From JALYXV01 sp963733505 (lineage in GTDB: Bacteria > Actinomycetota > Acidimicrobiia > Acidimicrobiales > Palsa-688), in the NCBI GenBank assembly GCA_963733505.1, contig CAVTDW010000011.1, forward strand, positions 17,188 to 81,187: 64,000 nucleotides of DNA, given 5' to 3'. Below the pieces are notes generated by a model. That model did not search any database. It was not told the DNA's origin and saw only the letters and a program-made list of their open reading frames with translations. This document shows, piece by piece, positions 42,779 through 51,759 of the stretch. Position 1 is the first letter of the stretch. Each line of letters starts with the position of its first letter. The position numbers and the translations under genes are program-made.

Positions 42779-43003
42779 TCAGACGACTCGCAGCTGGTGA
42801 CGCTCGACTGCGATCACGTCCCCGCGATGCAGTTGGCGCCCCCGTCGGGTCTCGACCTCTCCGTTGACGCGCACGACGCCGCTTTCCAGGACGGCCTTGA
42901 CGTCGCCGCCGGACTGCACCACCCCGGCCAGCTTCATCAGCTGCCCGAGACGAATCGCCTCGTCGGAGATGGCGACGTCGCGCACCAAGGGATCGACGCC
43001 CAC
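42779..43003 (-). CDS. S4-domain RNA-binding protein (YbcJ/RqcP-like)
   Basis: A 74-residue protein formed almost entirely of an S4 domain: 'IRLGQLMKLAGVVQSGGDVKAVLESGVVRVNGE' in order, then 'RRGRQLHRGDVIAVERHQLRV'. Such proteins bind structured rRNA or tRNA and some act on stalled ribosomes. GTG 43003 lies one base after the rsgA stop (TGAGGTG), so it is coupled to that ribosome-assembly GTPase. That context supports a ribosome role. The longer frame upstream is the rsgA tail region. Confidence 0.85.
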   Translation of the reverse strand: MGVDPLVRDVAISDEAIRLGQLMKLAGVVQSGGDVKAVLESGVVRVNGEVETRRGRQLHRGDVIAVERHQLRVV

Positions 43004-43004
43004 C

Positions 43005-44093
43005 TCAGGTCTGTGGGGGCGAAGCGAGCTTCCTCTCGGTCGCCCGGGCCCGTGATCGGCCGGCCTTGGCGGTCGCTTTCTCCCGCTTCCGTTCAAGGAC
43101 ACGGCGGCGCGTCACCTGCGGGCTCTCGGCCGTGGTTTCGCTGAGCAGTTGACGCCAGGAGACGAGTCTGACGGCGCTGAGTTCTCCTGCGTCGACCGCC
43201 GCCTGAACGGCGCATCCCTGCTCGGTGGTGTGGGAACAGTCCGGGAACCGACAGTGCGTCGCCAGGTCCTCGATGTCGGTGAAGACCTGTGCCACGCCGT
43301 CGGCCGCGGTCGAGACCGACAGGGCCCGCATCCCCGGCGTGTCGATCACCATGGCGCCGCCCACGATTGGTACCAGCTCCCGGTAGGTGGTCGTATGTCG
43401 CCCCTTTCCGTCCCCTCGGACGGCACCGGTGGCCAGCACCTGCGCACCGGCCAGCAGGTTGACGAGTGTGGACTTGCCCGCCCCCGACAACCCGAGCAGG
43501 GCGACGGTGCGGCCCGGAGCCAGGTACGGCGCGAGCTGCTCGAGGCCCTGGCCGGTTGCCGCACTGATGATGTGCACCGCCACGCCCGAGGCGACCTCCG
43601 TGACTGCGGCCACGAACTGATCGACTTCCGCGGGGGAGGCCAGGTCGGACTTGGTGATCACGATCACCGGCGTGGCGCCACTTTGCCAGGCAAGGGCGAC
43701 GTACCGCTCGAGGTGTCGTGCACTCAACTGACCATCCACCGCGTCGACCAGCAGGACGCTGTCGATGTTTGCCGCCACCACCTGCTCTCGGGCCGAGGGG
43801 TCATCGCTCACCCGCCGGAAGGCGCACCGTCGCGGGAGGATGGCCGCCAGGACCAGCGTGGACGACGTGGGTTCGTTCGTCAAGGCCACCCAGTCCCCGA
43901 CGGCGAGCCGGAGGCCGGCCACCGCGGCGACGCGCACGGCACCGTCTGCGGTGAGAACCGTCGAGATCCCCCGGTCGATACGCGACACCCGCCCCGGTAT
44001 GAGGCCGGGATCGGACTGCTCTGCCAGCGCCGCGGCCCAATCGGCATCCCAACCCAGGTCGGAGAGGGACAGCACAGGCGAAGCAGTGGGCAC
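43005..44093 (-). CDS. rsgA: Ribosome small-subunit GTPase RsgA
   Basis: A 362-residue circularly permuted GTPase for late 30S assembly. Order is OB domain, then G4 'VIVITKSDL', G1 'ALLGLSGAGKSTLVNLL', switch 'GRHTTTYRELV', and G3 'VIDTPGMRAL'. A zinc finger with 'CRFPDCSHTTEQGC' has the expected Cys/His ligands. The C-terminal basic tail 'KREKATAKAGRSRARATERK' is typical. GTG 44093 follows GAGGAG; the open frame to 44804 is antisense to the DJ-1 gene. Downstream S4 and hrpB genes are probably co-transcribed. Confidence 0.95.
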   Translation of the reverse strand: MPTASPVLSLSDLGWDADWAAALAEQSDPGLIPGRVSRIDRGISTVLTADGAVRVAAVAGLRLAVGDWVALTNEPTSSTLVLAAILPRRCAFRRVSDDPSAREQVVAANIDSVLLVDAVDGQLSARHLERYVALAWQSGATPVIVITKSDLASPAEVDQFVAAVTEVASGVAVHIISAATGQGLEQLAPYLAPGRTVALLGLSGAGKSTLVNLLAGAQVLATGAVRGDGKGRHTTTYRELVPIVGGAMVIDTPGMRALSVSTAADGVAQVFTDIEDLATHCRFPDCSHTTEQGCAVQAAVDAGELSAVRLVSWRQLLSETTAESPQVTRRRVLERKREKATAKAGRSRARATERKLASPPQT

Positions 44094-44261
44094 AAAACTC
44101 CTCGTTGCATCGGAGAGTGGACGCAGCGAACGCGGATGCGAGGAGATGCGCCGGCCACGAGTGGCACCACCACTGTACGACGTTGGCCCCATCTTCGAAC
44201 AAGCACGCCTAGCTTTGGGAAAGGACAACGTCAGATTCGCAGTCGGACCAGGGGAGTCGCC

Positions 44262-44921
44262 ATGCCCACCAGCGGTTTCAGGATCGGCATCTATGTGTTC
44301 AAGGACGTCGAGATTCTCGACTTCGCGGCCCCGCACGGAGTGTTCTCCGTGGCGCGACGTTTTGATCCGGAGCTCGAAGCATTCCTCGTCGCCGACGCCA
44401 TGCGCCCAGTACAAGCCCAAGCCGGGTTCACGGTGCTGCCCAACTACTCCTTCTCCGACCGTCCGGCCATGGACGCGTTCGTGATCCCTGGCGGTTTCGG
44501 GACGCGCCAGGAGATCCGCAATGGTCGCCTGCACGAGTTCGTCCGTAGCCAGCCGGAGGAGACGCTGCTGACCAGCGTGTGCACCGGCTCGTGGGTCTAC
44601 GCCAAGATGGGATTGCTCGACGGTCTCCCGGCCACGAGCCGCAAGGAACCCGACCGGGTGGAAGCCAAACCGCCGGGGAAGGTGCCGATCGACCGCCTGG
44701 CCGACATCGCCCCGGCCTGTGTGATCAGCCGCGCTCGCGTCGTCGACGCAGGACGGATCATCACCGCCGGCGGCATCGCGTCGGGCATGGAGCTGGGATT
44801 CCACCTGTTACGTCGAGCCGGCTACGCCGAGGACCTCATCGGTGAGGTCGCCCGCGTCATGGAGTATCAGGACGCCTACCAGCTCTACCGGGCCGACGTG
44901 CAGACGGCCGATCCGACATAA
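44262..44921 (+). CDS. DJ-1/PfpI family (glutamine amidotransferase-like) protein
   Basis: A 219-residue DJ-1/PfpI fold protein. 'IGIYVFKDVEILDFAAPHGVFSVA' is the first strand/helix with the family Glu. 'VIPGGFGTRQEI' follows, the nucleophile elbow 'TSVCTGSWVYAKMGLLDG' carries the Cys, and 'VVDAGRIITAGGIASGMELG' closes the core. This resembles isonitrile hydratase-type members. ATG 44262 follows GGGGAGT. It is divergent from rsgA. Confidence 0.9.
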   Translation: MPTSGFRIGIYVFKDVEILDFAAPHGVFSVARRFDPELEAFLVADAMRPVQAQAGFTVLPNYSFSDRPAMDAFVIPGGFGTRQEIRNGRLHEFVRSQPEETLLTSVCTGSWVYAKMGLLDGLPATSRKEPDRVEAKPPGKVPIDRLADIAPACVISRARVVDAGRIITAGGIASGMELGFHLLRRAGYAEDLIGEVARVMEYQDAYQLYRADVQTADPT

Positions 44922-44931
44922 GCCAATAGCC

Positions 44932-44969
44932 GGAGTAGAAACCGTCGTGCACACAGCAGTTTCTACTCC
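44932..44969. terminator. 11-base inverted repeat after the DJ-1 gene
   Basis: GGAGTAGAAAC (44932-44942) and GTTTCTACTCC (44959-44969) form a perfect stem with a 16-base loop. It sits ten bases after the DJ-1-like gene. There is no T-run, so it is either a weak terminator or a regulator site for the next gene. Confidence 0.5.
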
Positions 44970-45008
44970 GCCCGCGAGGAGGGGCGGAGAGGCGCCCATA
45001 CTGAAATC

Positions 45009-45550
45009 GTGTCCCAGCATCGGGCGGCGATCATGGTGGCCCACTCCTCGCTGCTGTGGAAGGTGATCACCTTTGTCCCCGGCATGCTCGGACTTGGTGC
45101 TATCGGCGCCGCCCTGGCGGCCCTACCCCTTGCACTGGGTCAGCACCAGCCACTCTTTCTGCTCTTGGTCGTGCTCGCGGTCCCCGGTTCCGAACTCTTG
45201 CGCCCCGTCCGTGCCGCCTGGATTGCATCGCGAGGTCCGGCGATGGTCATCGTCGAGCCTGATCGCGCCATCATCACGATGCCCGGCATCCTGTCCAAGC
45301 CATTGGTCGTTTCCCGCCGCCACGTCCACTCCGTGTGGTTGACCACAAGTGCCGCCGCTCGCCCGTCGAAAGCGGTCCCGGAGGTGTCGGGCTTCTATGC
45401 GATGGAAGGCTTAGCCAGATTGGGTCCCCCTGAGAACGATGCCGGAGGTCCGACATCTGCCGCCTCGGGACCCGGCCTTGGGCGGCCCGGCCTTGTCCTT
45501 GAGCAGGTTCGCAGGCTTTCCTCCGTTAGTCCGTTCTCGGAAGGGGATCG
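45009..45550 (+). CDS. Two-helix membrane protein with uncertain C-terminus
   Basis: From GTG 45009 the protein has two membrane helices ('VITFVPGMLGLGAIGAALAAL', 'LFLLLVVLAVPGSELL') followed by a beta-like segment 'AMVIVEPDRAIITMPGILS' and 'VVSRRHVHSVWL', reminiscent of bacterial PH-like domains. The frame stays open to 46256, but beyond about 45540 it runs antisense over two better-supported minus-strand genes. The composition there is typical of shadow sequence, so the true stop has probably been lost by a frameshift near 45400-45550. Function unknown. Confidence 0.5.
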
Positions 45551-45822
45551 GCGATGCCCGTCCCCACCGCTCCGGCCGCCGCTCCGATGCCGAGCGCAGC
45601 GACCATCAGCGCCATCCCCGGCCTGTGGACCCGGCGCAGAACCAGCGCCATCCCGAAGGCCACGGTCCCGCCGACCGGCAGATCCGATCGTCGCAGCCCC
45701 GTCCGGCCCACCGGCAGCGCCCAGCCGGGCGAAGCCGGGGAAACGTGGGCATGGCGGGTTACGACGATGCCGCCCGCCAGTCCCAAACCGAATGCCGCCA
45801 ACAGTGCGGCGAGGCGGGTCAC
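45526..45822 (-). CDS. Small membrane protein
   Basis: A 98-residue protein from GTG 45822 with three likely helices: 'LAALLAAFGLGLAGGIVV', 'GGTVAFGMALVLRRV' and 'MALMVAALGIGAAAGAVGTG'. Between helices 1 and 2 is a short polar stretch 'PVGRTGLRRSDLPV'. No family is recognised. It lies downstream of nothing obvious and is antisense to the doubtful tail of the preceding gene. The hydrophobic pattern makes it likely coding. Confidence 0.5.
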   Translation of the reverse strand: MTRLAALLAAFGLGLAGGIVVTRHAHVSPASPGWALPVGRTGLRRSDLPVGGTVAFGMALVLRRVHRPGMALMVAALGIGAAAGAVGTGIADPLPRTD

Positions 45823-46011
45823 AAGCGAACTGTATCGACGCCTCACGGGGCGCACACGCGCACACCGACGGCGGGCGGCCCAATCCCCATGCCCGACCCC
45901 AACTGACACCTACCGGGGCCTCGTTGACCCGCGACCCGACCCGTGGAGCCCACGACGCTCGACGCGCGGCACCGCCCCCTTTTCCCAATGGATTCAGTCC
46001 TCCTCCCGGAC

Positions 46012-48375
46012 CTAGGGCTCGGTTCCACCCAGGTGACGTGAGATCGGCTCTCGGCCTATTGGCTGGCGTGGACGGGGTGTCGGAACAATTCCCGGAATGG
46101 GATAGGTCGTGGGCTGGTCGTCGATCACGATGGATTTGCCGTGATGCGCGGAGGGTAGCGCCGACCCGCCGAGAAGGCGGTAGGTCGCGGCCTCGGGAAT
46201 TACCGACACCTGGATTCTGCGGGCCCGGTAGAACAGCCGGAACGACAATCGACTGATGCCGCTCGGTAGCCGGGGCGCGAAGGATATTCCGCCCGTGGTG
46301 CCGGCCCGCATTCCCCCCAAGCCGGCCACCAGCGCCGTCCATGCGCCGGCCAAGGACGCGATGTGCAACCCGTCGCGGGTGTTGTGTTCGAGGTCGCCGA
46401 GATCCATGAGTGCGGCCTCGCCCAGGTAGTCGTGGGCCAGTTCGAGTTGGCCCACCTCGGCCGCCATAACCGACTGGGTACACGCCGAGAGCGAAGAGTC
46501 GCGTACCGTGATCCGTTCGTAGTAGGCGAAGTCGCGTGCTTTCTCCTCGGCCGTGAATGCATCGCCGCGAAGGTGCAGGGCCAGTACCAGGTCGGCTTGT
46601 TTGACGACCTGCTTGCGATACAGGTCGAAATAGGGAAAGTGCAGCAGCAAGGGGTACTGATCAGACCTGGTGTGGTCGAAATCCCACCTGGCGTGGTCGG
46701 TGAAGCCCTCGGCTTGAGGATGTACCTGGAGTCGATGGTCATAGGGAATTACCATGGCGACTGCGGCGTCGCGCCACGATGCCGCCTCCTCGGGACTGAC
46801 CTCGAGTGCTTTGGCGTCGTAGGCATAGCGGCCGACCAGGTCGGCCGCGGCCGCCATATTCCGCTGCGCCATCAAGTTGGTATAGACATTGTTATCGGCT
46901 AGTGCGCTGTATTCATCGGGGCCGGTGACCCCGTCGATTCGAAATCGGCCGTCGAGATCGTGGTGGCCCAGGCTGCGCCACAGCCGGGCAGTGGCGACCA
47001 GCAGCGGGAGAACCGTTTCGCGTTCGAAGGCGCTGTCTTCGGTGGCGTCGACATAGCGCAGCGCCGCGTCGGCGATGTCTGCATTGATGTGGAAGGCCGC
47101 CGTTCCCGCCGGCCAGTACCCGGAGCACTCCTCACCGGCGATGGTTCGCCAGGCGAAACAGACACCATCGAGACCCAGGCTCTCGGCGTGCTCCTTGGCT
47201 ATGGGCATGGTCGACTGGCGCCAGCGCAGGGCATCGGCGGCCGCTTGGGGATAGGTATAGGTGAGGGTCGGCAGCACGAATGTCTCGGTGTCCCAAAAGA
47301 CGTGGCCGTCATAACCGGGGCCGGTCAGGCCCTTGGCCGGAATGGGGCGCTGCTCGGCCCGGGCACCGGCTTGCAGAACGTGGAACATCCCGAAGCGAAC
47401 CGCCTGCTGCACTTCGGCGTCGCCATCGACCTCGACATCGGCCCCGGCCCAGAACTGGTCGAGAAACTCTCGCTGATCGGCGACCAGGCCATCCCATCCG
47501 CGCATGCGGGCCGCGGCCACCGCGGCGACAACTTGGTCGTGCAACGCGGGACGAGATCGCACACTCGACCAGCCGTAGGCCAAGAATTTCACCAATCGCA
47601 ACGGCTGGTCCGGGTGGAGTTGAGCCGCCACCGTGAACCGAGCGACGTCGCCGACCCCACTGACCGAAATCTGCGTCCCGTCGGGACCGTGCACCATATG
47701 ATCCATGGCGGCGGCAACCCGCAGGCCACTGCGGCGGGTGATGTGCACCATGGCGGCACTCATCGAATCCACGACGTTGTCCTCGAGCACCAGCGGCGAC
47801 TCGAGCGCTGCGGCCGTACGCGGATCACGTCCGAGGTCGGGCAGTGACTCGTTGGCCACCAGTTCCGATTGGACCACCACCCGGGCGGTACCGTCGATCG
47901 GCTCGACCTCGTAGAAGATTGCGGCCACCGCCCGCTGGGTGAACGAAACCAACCTGGTCGAAGTCACCCGCACGGCGCAGCCCGCCGGTGATTCCCACTC
48001 GGCTTTGCGGGTCAACGTTCCCGCCTGGAGGTCGAGGACCCGCTCGTGGCCACGCAATGTCCCGTAGCGGACGTCGAATGGCTCGTCGTCGACGAGCAGG
48101 CGAATGAGCTTGCCGTTGGTCACGTTGATCACGGTCTGACCGGATTCCGGGTAGCCATATCCCGCCTCGGCGTAGGGCAACGGCCGCAGCTCGTACACCG
48201 AGTTGAGGTAGGTGCCCGGCAGGCCATGCGGCTCGCCCTCGTCGAGGTTGCCCCGCAGGCCGATGTGGCCGTTGGAGAGGGCGAACACCGACTCGGCCTG
48301 CGCCAGTACGTCAAGATGGAGTTGGCATTCCCGCACGGCCCACGGTTCGACGTTGAACGCCGGGTGGCTGATCAT
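46012..48375 (-). CDS. GH65 disaccharide phosphorylase/hydrolase (OtsB1-type C-terminal half)
   Basis: A 787-residue GH65 enzyme acting on an alpha-glucobiose such as trehalose, maltose or kojibiose. It has an N-terminal beta domain ('SNGHIGLRGNLDEGEPHGLPGTYLNSVYE' in order), and an (alpha/alpha)6 barrel with 'GHVFWDTETFVLPTLTYTYP'. The general-acid Glu lies in 'GVTGPDEYSALADNNVYTN', and the barrel continues with 'VVKQADLVLALHL'. Its start overlaps the HAD gene by 4 bases. The M. tuberculosis protein OtsB1 joins the same two domains in one chain. Phosphorolysis to beta-glucose-1-phosphate would suit the partner, but the phosphate-binding residues cannot be verified here. Confidence 0.9.
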   Translation of the reverse strand: MISHPAFNVEPWAVRECQLHLDVLAQAESVFALSNGHIGLRGNLDEGEPHGLPGTYLNSVYELRPLPYAEAGYGYPESGQTVINVTNGKLIRLLVDDEPFDVRYGTLRGHERVLDLQAGTLTRKAEWESPAGCAVRVTSTRLVSFTQRAVAAIFYEVEPIDGTARVVVQSELVANESLPDLGRDPRTAAALESPLVLEDNVVDSMSAAMVHITRRSGLRVAAAMDHMVHGPDGTQISVSGVGDVARFTVAAQLHPDQPLRLVKFLAYGWSSVRSRPALHDQVVAAVAAARMRGWDGLVADQREFLDQFWAGADVEVDGDAEVQQAVRFGMFHVLQAGARAEQRPIPAKGLTGPGYDGHVFWDTETFVLPTLTYTYPQAAADALRWRQSTMPIAKEHAESLGLDGVCFAWRTIAGEECSGYWPAGTAAFHINADIADAALRYVDATEDSAFERETVLPLLVATARLWRSLGHHDLDGRFRIDGVTGPDEYSALADNNVYTNLMAQRNMAAAADLVGRYAYDAKALEVSPEEAASWRDAAVAMVIPYDHRLQVHPQAEGFTDHARWDFDHTRSDQYPLLLHFPYFDLYRKQVVKQADLVLALHLRGDAFTAEEKARDFAYYERITVRDSSLSACTQSVMAAEVGQLELAHDYLGEAALMDLGDLEHNTRDGLHIASLAGAWTALVAGLGGMRAGTTGGISFAPRLPSGISRLSFRLFYRARRIQVSVIPEAATYRLLGGSALPSAHHGKSIVIDDQPTTYPIPGIVPTPRPRQPIGREPISRHLGGTEP

Positions 48376-49118
48376 GGTTGCCTCAAGAGTTCGGCCAGAT
48401 CGGAGACGACGATGTCAGCTCCGTGCTCGCGCAAGGCGGCAGCGTGGCCAACCCGGTCCACGCCGACCACGAAGCCGAAGCCACCGGCTCGGCCCGCCTC
48501 GACCCCGGCCAGGGCATCTTCGAACACCGCCGCGGCCGCGGGCTCGAGGCCCAGGGCCGCGGCACCTGCGAGGAACATGTCAGGAGCCGGCTTGCCCGCC
48601 AGATGGCGCTCGGCCGCCACCAGTCCGTCGATGCGAGCCTCGAACAACGCCGCGATCCCGGCGGCCTCGAGCACCTGGGCGGTATTGGCGCTCGACGACA
48701 CCACCGCTCGGCGCAGACCGTGGTCCTGGACCGCCTGGACATAGCGCACGGAACCCTCGAATACCTCCACCCCGTCACGGGCCAGCCGCTCCAGCACCAG
48801 TTCGTTCTTGCGATTCCCGAGGCCGTTGATCGTGAGCGCGTCGGGAGGGTCGTTTGGGTCGCCTTCGGGCAGGCGAATCCCCCGTGAGGCGAGGAAGGCG
48901 CGGGTCCCGTCGGCGCGCGGCCGGCCGTCGACGTAGCGGCTGTAGTCGTCGTTTACGTCGAAGGGCACGAAGGCCTCACCGGTCATGGTGGCGTGGGCCC
49001 GCAGGAACTCGTCGAACATCTCCTTCCAGGCGGCAGCGTGCACCGAGGCGGTGCGGGTCAGCACGCCGTCGAGGTCGAACAAGCAGCCGCGTATGCCATC
49101 GGGCAGGCCGAGGGTCAT
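48372..49118 (-). CDS. Beta-phosphoglucomutase-like HAD hydrolase
   Basis: A 248-residue HAD-superfamily protein. 'GCLFDLDGVLTRTASVH' holds the two catalytic Asp, a helical cap follows ('FDVNDDYSRYVDGRPRADGT'), then 'RAVVSSSANT' motif II, Lys in 'AERHLAGKPAPDMFL' and 'AVFEDALAGVEAG' motif IV. The cap resembles beta-phosphoglucomutases, which convert beta-glucose-1-phosphate to glucose-6-phosphate. ATG 49118 fits; the upstream part of the frame is Arg-rich and not conserved. Overlap with GH65 makes a two-gene disaccharide-use operon. Confidence 0.88.
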   Translation of the reverse strand: MTLGLPDGIRGCLFDLDGVLTRTASVHAAAWKEMFDEFLRAHATMTGEAFVPFDVNDDYSRYVDGRPRADGTRAFLASRGIRLPEGDPNDPPDALTINGLGNRKNELVLERLARDGVEVFEGSVRYVQAVQDHGLRRAVVSSSANTAQVLEAAGIAALFEARIDGLVAAERHLAGKPAPDMFLAGAAALGLEPAAAAVFEDALAGVEAGRAGGFGFVVGVDRVGHAAALREHGADIVVSDLAELLRQP

Positions 49119-49186
49119 CCGGCGCCGACCAGCGCGGTGTCTCGCATTCCGGGCCGATCGTAGGCGCGCCGGCTCTTGGTTCACAC

Positions 49187-49219
49187 CGTGCTGTTCGCGT
49201 GCTGTTCGCGTGCTGTTCG
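49187..49219. repeat. Three tandem 11-base repeats
   Basis: CGTGCTGTTCG is repeated three times without gaps at 49187, 49198 and 49209, between the HAD gene and the divergent MEDS-GGDEF gene. Confidence 0.75.
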
Positions 49220-49321
49220 GGCGGCGGGTACCGATCGCGTGCGGCCGCCATCGCCTGCCACTTCGCCTGAGGGGCTGGGCGGCTCAAGTCGCTCGGCGAA
49301 CGACCCGATGAACACCTTGTA

Positions 49322-50884
49322 ATGGATCTTCCGAGCCTGGCGCTGACCACCGGCTCGACCTGCGGAAACGACCATCTGGTTGAGTTCTACGAAACCGAAG
49401 CCTTCCTGGTCGATACCGTCACCGCGTTCCTCGGACCAGCCCTGCGCGAGGGCGATGTCGCGATCGTCGTGGCGACCGCCAGCCACCGGGAGAGCTTCGA
49501 GACCGGCATCACGAAGGCCGGAATCGACGTCGCCGCAGCCGTCCGAGGAGGCCGGTATCTCGCCTTCGACGCAGCCGATCTGCTGGCGCGGTTCATGGTC
49601 GGCGGGCGACTCGCTCCAAGGGCGTTCCGAGAAACGATCGGCACGGTCATGGAGGACGCGGCACGGGGTGGACGCAGGGTCCAGGTGTACGGCGAGATGG
49701 TGGCCCTCCTCTGGGCCAGTGGCGACGAGGGGGCAGCGCTCGGCCTTGAGGACCTCTGGAACGAGCTGCAGCAATCGCGTTCCTTTGGGCTTCTTTGCGC
49801 CTATCCGATGAGTGCTTTTGACAGCGAGACCAACGCCGCGGCGTTCAAGCGCATCTGCGATCAGCACACGATGGTGATACCGAGCGAGGGGTATTCCTTG
49901 ATTGTCGGACCGGCCGAGCAGTCACGGGCGGTGGCGCAGCTTCAGCAACAGCGCGATGCGTTGCAGACCGAAGTACGACGCCTCGCCGGTTCTCAGAACG
50001 GACACATCGCGCTCTCGGCGAGTGAGGGCGCACCCGGGCAACGCGATCTGCTCGTCGACCGGCGAGACTTGGCCGGTAACCGTCGCGACCTCGCGGGCAT
50101 CCGGCGTGACCAAGCGGGCGACCAACGAGATCAAGCCGCCCACCAGAGGGACCAGGCGGCCGACGAACGAGACCAGGCGGCCGACCAGCGAGACCAAGCC
50201 GCCGAGCGGTCGGAATCGTCCGCGACGCCCAGGGGCAAAACCGGACCTCACAGCGAGTCAGCCCTGGCCCGGCGACAAGCCGCCGCCGACCGACGGCGAG
50301 CGTCGCAAGATCGGGGAGCGGGGGCCAGCGAGCGCACCGAGGCGGAACTCGATCGCGACACCGCGCTCGCCGATCGTGGGGCGTCGGCGCGCGAGCGCGA
50401 ACACGCGTCCCACGACGATTTGACCGGTACCTACCTCCGCGGCGCGGGATTTGTGGAACTGGAACGCGACATCAGGAGAGCCAGACGGGACCGACAACCA
50501 CTCGTCGTGGTGTTCGTCGATGTCGACGGCCTCAAGGTCATCAACGACGTGCATGGCCACGCAGCCGGGGACCGCACACTGCTCGCGGTTGCAAGCGCCC
50601 TTCGAGCGAAGTTGCGCCCCCACGACCTGATCATTCGCTACGGAGGTGACGAGTTCGTATGTGCCGTCTCCGGCGTGCGGACAGCCGAGGCCAGGCAGCG
50701 ACTGGCACTCGTCAACGCCGTCCTCGCCGGCGGATCCGAGCACGGTTCGATATCCGCTGGCCTCGCCGAGTTGTTGCCGTTTGATTCTGCCGGAGACCTC
50801 GTCGCCCGAGCGGACGCGGCGCTCTACCGGCAACGCCAGCGGACCAGATCCACCCGCCCCGCCATGGCAGGCGCGCCTAGGTGA
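49322..50884 (+). CDS. MEDS-GGDEF diguanylate cyclase with heptad RDQAADQ repeats
   Basis: A 520-residue signalling protein. An MEDS domain (~15-195) has 'HLVEFYETEAFLVDTVTAFL' and 'VQVYGEMVALLW', typical of DcmR-like sensors. From ~235 to 300 comes a charged array of seven-residue units such as QRDQAAD and RRDLAGN (about eight copies), then a more degenerate DRxxA region, likely a long coiled coil. The GGDEF domain (~365-515) has 'VVVFVDVDGLKVINDVHGHAAGDR' and intact 'RYGGDEFVC'. It should make cyclic di-GMP. Start at ATG 49322. Confidence 0.9.
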   Translation: MDLPSLALTTGSTCGNDHLVEFYETEAFLVDTVTAFLGPALREGDVAIVVATASHRESFETGITKAGIDVAAAVRGGRYLAFDAADLLARFMVGGRLAPRAFRETIGTVMEDAARGGRRVQVYGEMVALLWASGDEGAALGLEDLWNELQQSRSFGLLCAYPMSAFDSETNAAAFKRICDQHTMVIPSEGYSLIVGPAEQSRAVAQLQQQRDALQTEVRRLAGSQNGHIALSASEGAPGQRDLLVDRRDLAGNRRDLAGIRRDQAGDQRDQAAHQRDQAADERDQAADQRDQAAERSESSATPRGKTGPHSESALARRQAAADRRRASQDRGAGASERTEAELDRDTALADRGASAREREHASHDDLTGTYLRGAGFVELERDIRRARRDRQPLVVVFVDVDGLKVINDVHGHAAGDRTLLAVASALRAKLRPHDLIIRYGGDEFVCAVSGVRTAEARQRLALVNAVLAGGSEHGSISAGLAELLPFDSAGDLVARADAALYRQRQRTRSTRPAMAGAPR

Positions 50885-51645
50885 GTTGAGCGCAGAGGGC
50901 CCGAGGGTCGCCGTCGTCGTCAGCCATGACCTCGAGTCCCTCGAATCCGACGGCTCGAAGCACATCGCCGATCGGTTCCGCTTGGTCTCCGCCCAACTCC
51001 AGCAGTAGCCAGCCGCCGGAACGGAGCCAGGTTGTGCTTCTTCGTGCGACCTCAGCCAGAAGTTCGATGCCGTCGATCCCGCCATCCAATGCGAGCCGGG
51101 GTTCGAATGCCTGGACATCGCGGGGGAGTAGACGAAGGGAGTCCGTGGGCACGTACGGCACGACGGCAGTCAACACATCAACGCGGTGCTCGAATTCCCG
51201 CGGCAGCGGATCGTCCAGGAAACCCTCGAATACCTCCACGCCATTGTCCCTGGCACAGTGCGCCGCGACCCGATCGAGCTCGGTTGCGATCGACCCGCGC
51301 CCTGGGCACCGTTGTCGCCATCACGGCGGCAATGGCACCGGCACCCGTGCACAAATCTGCGCCGATCCCCGCCGAAGGCAGGAGAGCGGACGCTCTTCGG
51401 GCAAGCGGCTCGGTCTGCCATCGCGGCACGTAGACCCCCGGGGCAATGAGCAACTCCACCCCGCAGAACGTGAGCGTGCCGGTCAGCCACGCAATTGGCT
51501 CGCCCGTGGTTCGCCGAGTGACCAGGTCTGCGAGCACCTCCGTATCCCCACCAGCGGCGCGAATCAGCTCCTCCGCTTCCTCACTGGCCGCAATGCAACC
51601 CGCCTGGGCAAGCACCTCCGTCACCGACACCTGATCCAACCGCAC
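50877..51645 (-). pseudogene. PrmC-related glutamine N5-methyltransferase (one-base insertion)
   Basis: From GTG 51645 the N-terminal helical domain ('TEVLAQAGCIAASEEAEELI', 'TTGEPIAWLTGTLTFCGVEL') and SAM motif 'GIGADLCTGAGAIAAVMATT' are intact. At about 51290 an extra base breaks the frame. One base over, it reads 'IATELDRVAAHCARDNGVEV', 'FEGFLDDPLPREF', then 'VVPYVPTD' and 'GGWLLLELGGDQAEPI', ending at 50877. Repaired it is a ~255-residue protein. Where PrmC/HemK has NPPY this has VVPY, the mark of the PrmC-related subfamily of unknown substrate. Its end overlaps the GGDEF gene end by 8 bases. Confidence 0.8.
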
Positions 51646-51711
51646 ATGGTCAGTCTGTCCGACCGCCGTCGGTTTCCGGGCCGGCACGCCGCAGCGAGCC
51701 AAGGCTGGAAT

Positions 51712-51755
51712 GTTCGACCGGTATCGAACGTTGGACAGTTCGATGAGTATCGAAC
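51712..51755. promoter_or_regulatory. Two GTTCGA-N6-TCGAAC palindromes (likely ArsR operators)
   Basis: Sites at 51712-51729 (spacer CCGGTA) and 51738-51755 (spacer TGAGTA) are identical in both half-sites and are 26 bases apart. They lie between the divergent methyltransferase and MFS genes. The ArsR gene downstream of the MFS gene is the likely ligand. Confidence 0.75.
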
Positions 51756-51759
51756 ATAG

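Noticed and set aside
43005..44804. A 599-residue RsgA
   Set aside because: The first ~240 residues are antisense to the DJ-1-like gene; GTG 44093 with GAGGAG gives standard RsgA length.
51085..51110. tRNA T-loop-like 'GGTTCGAAT'
   Set aside because: It lies inside the PrmC-related gene and has no acceptor, D or anticodon arms around it.
51712..51755. SOS boxes
   Set aside because: The half-sites face the wrong way and the spacing is six bases; an adjacent ArsR gene explains them better.
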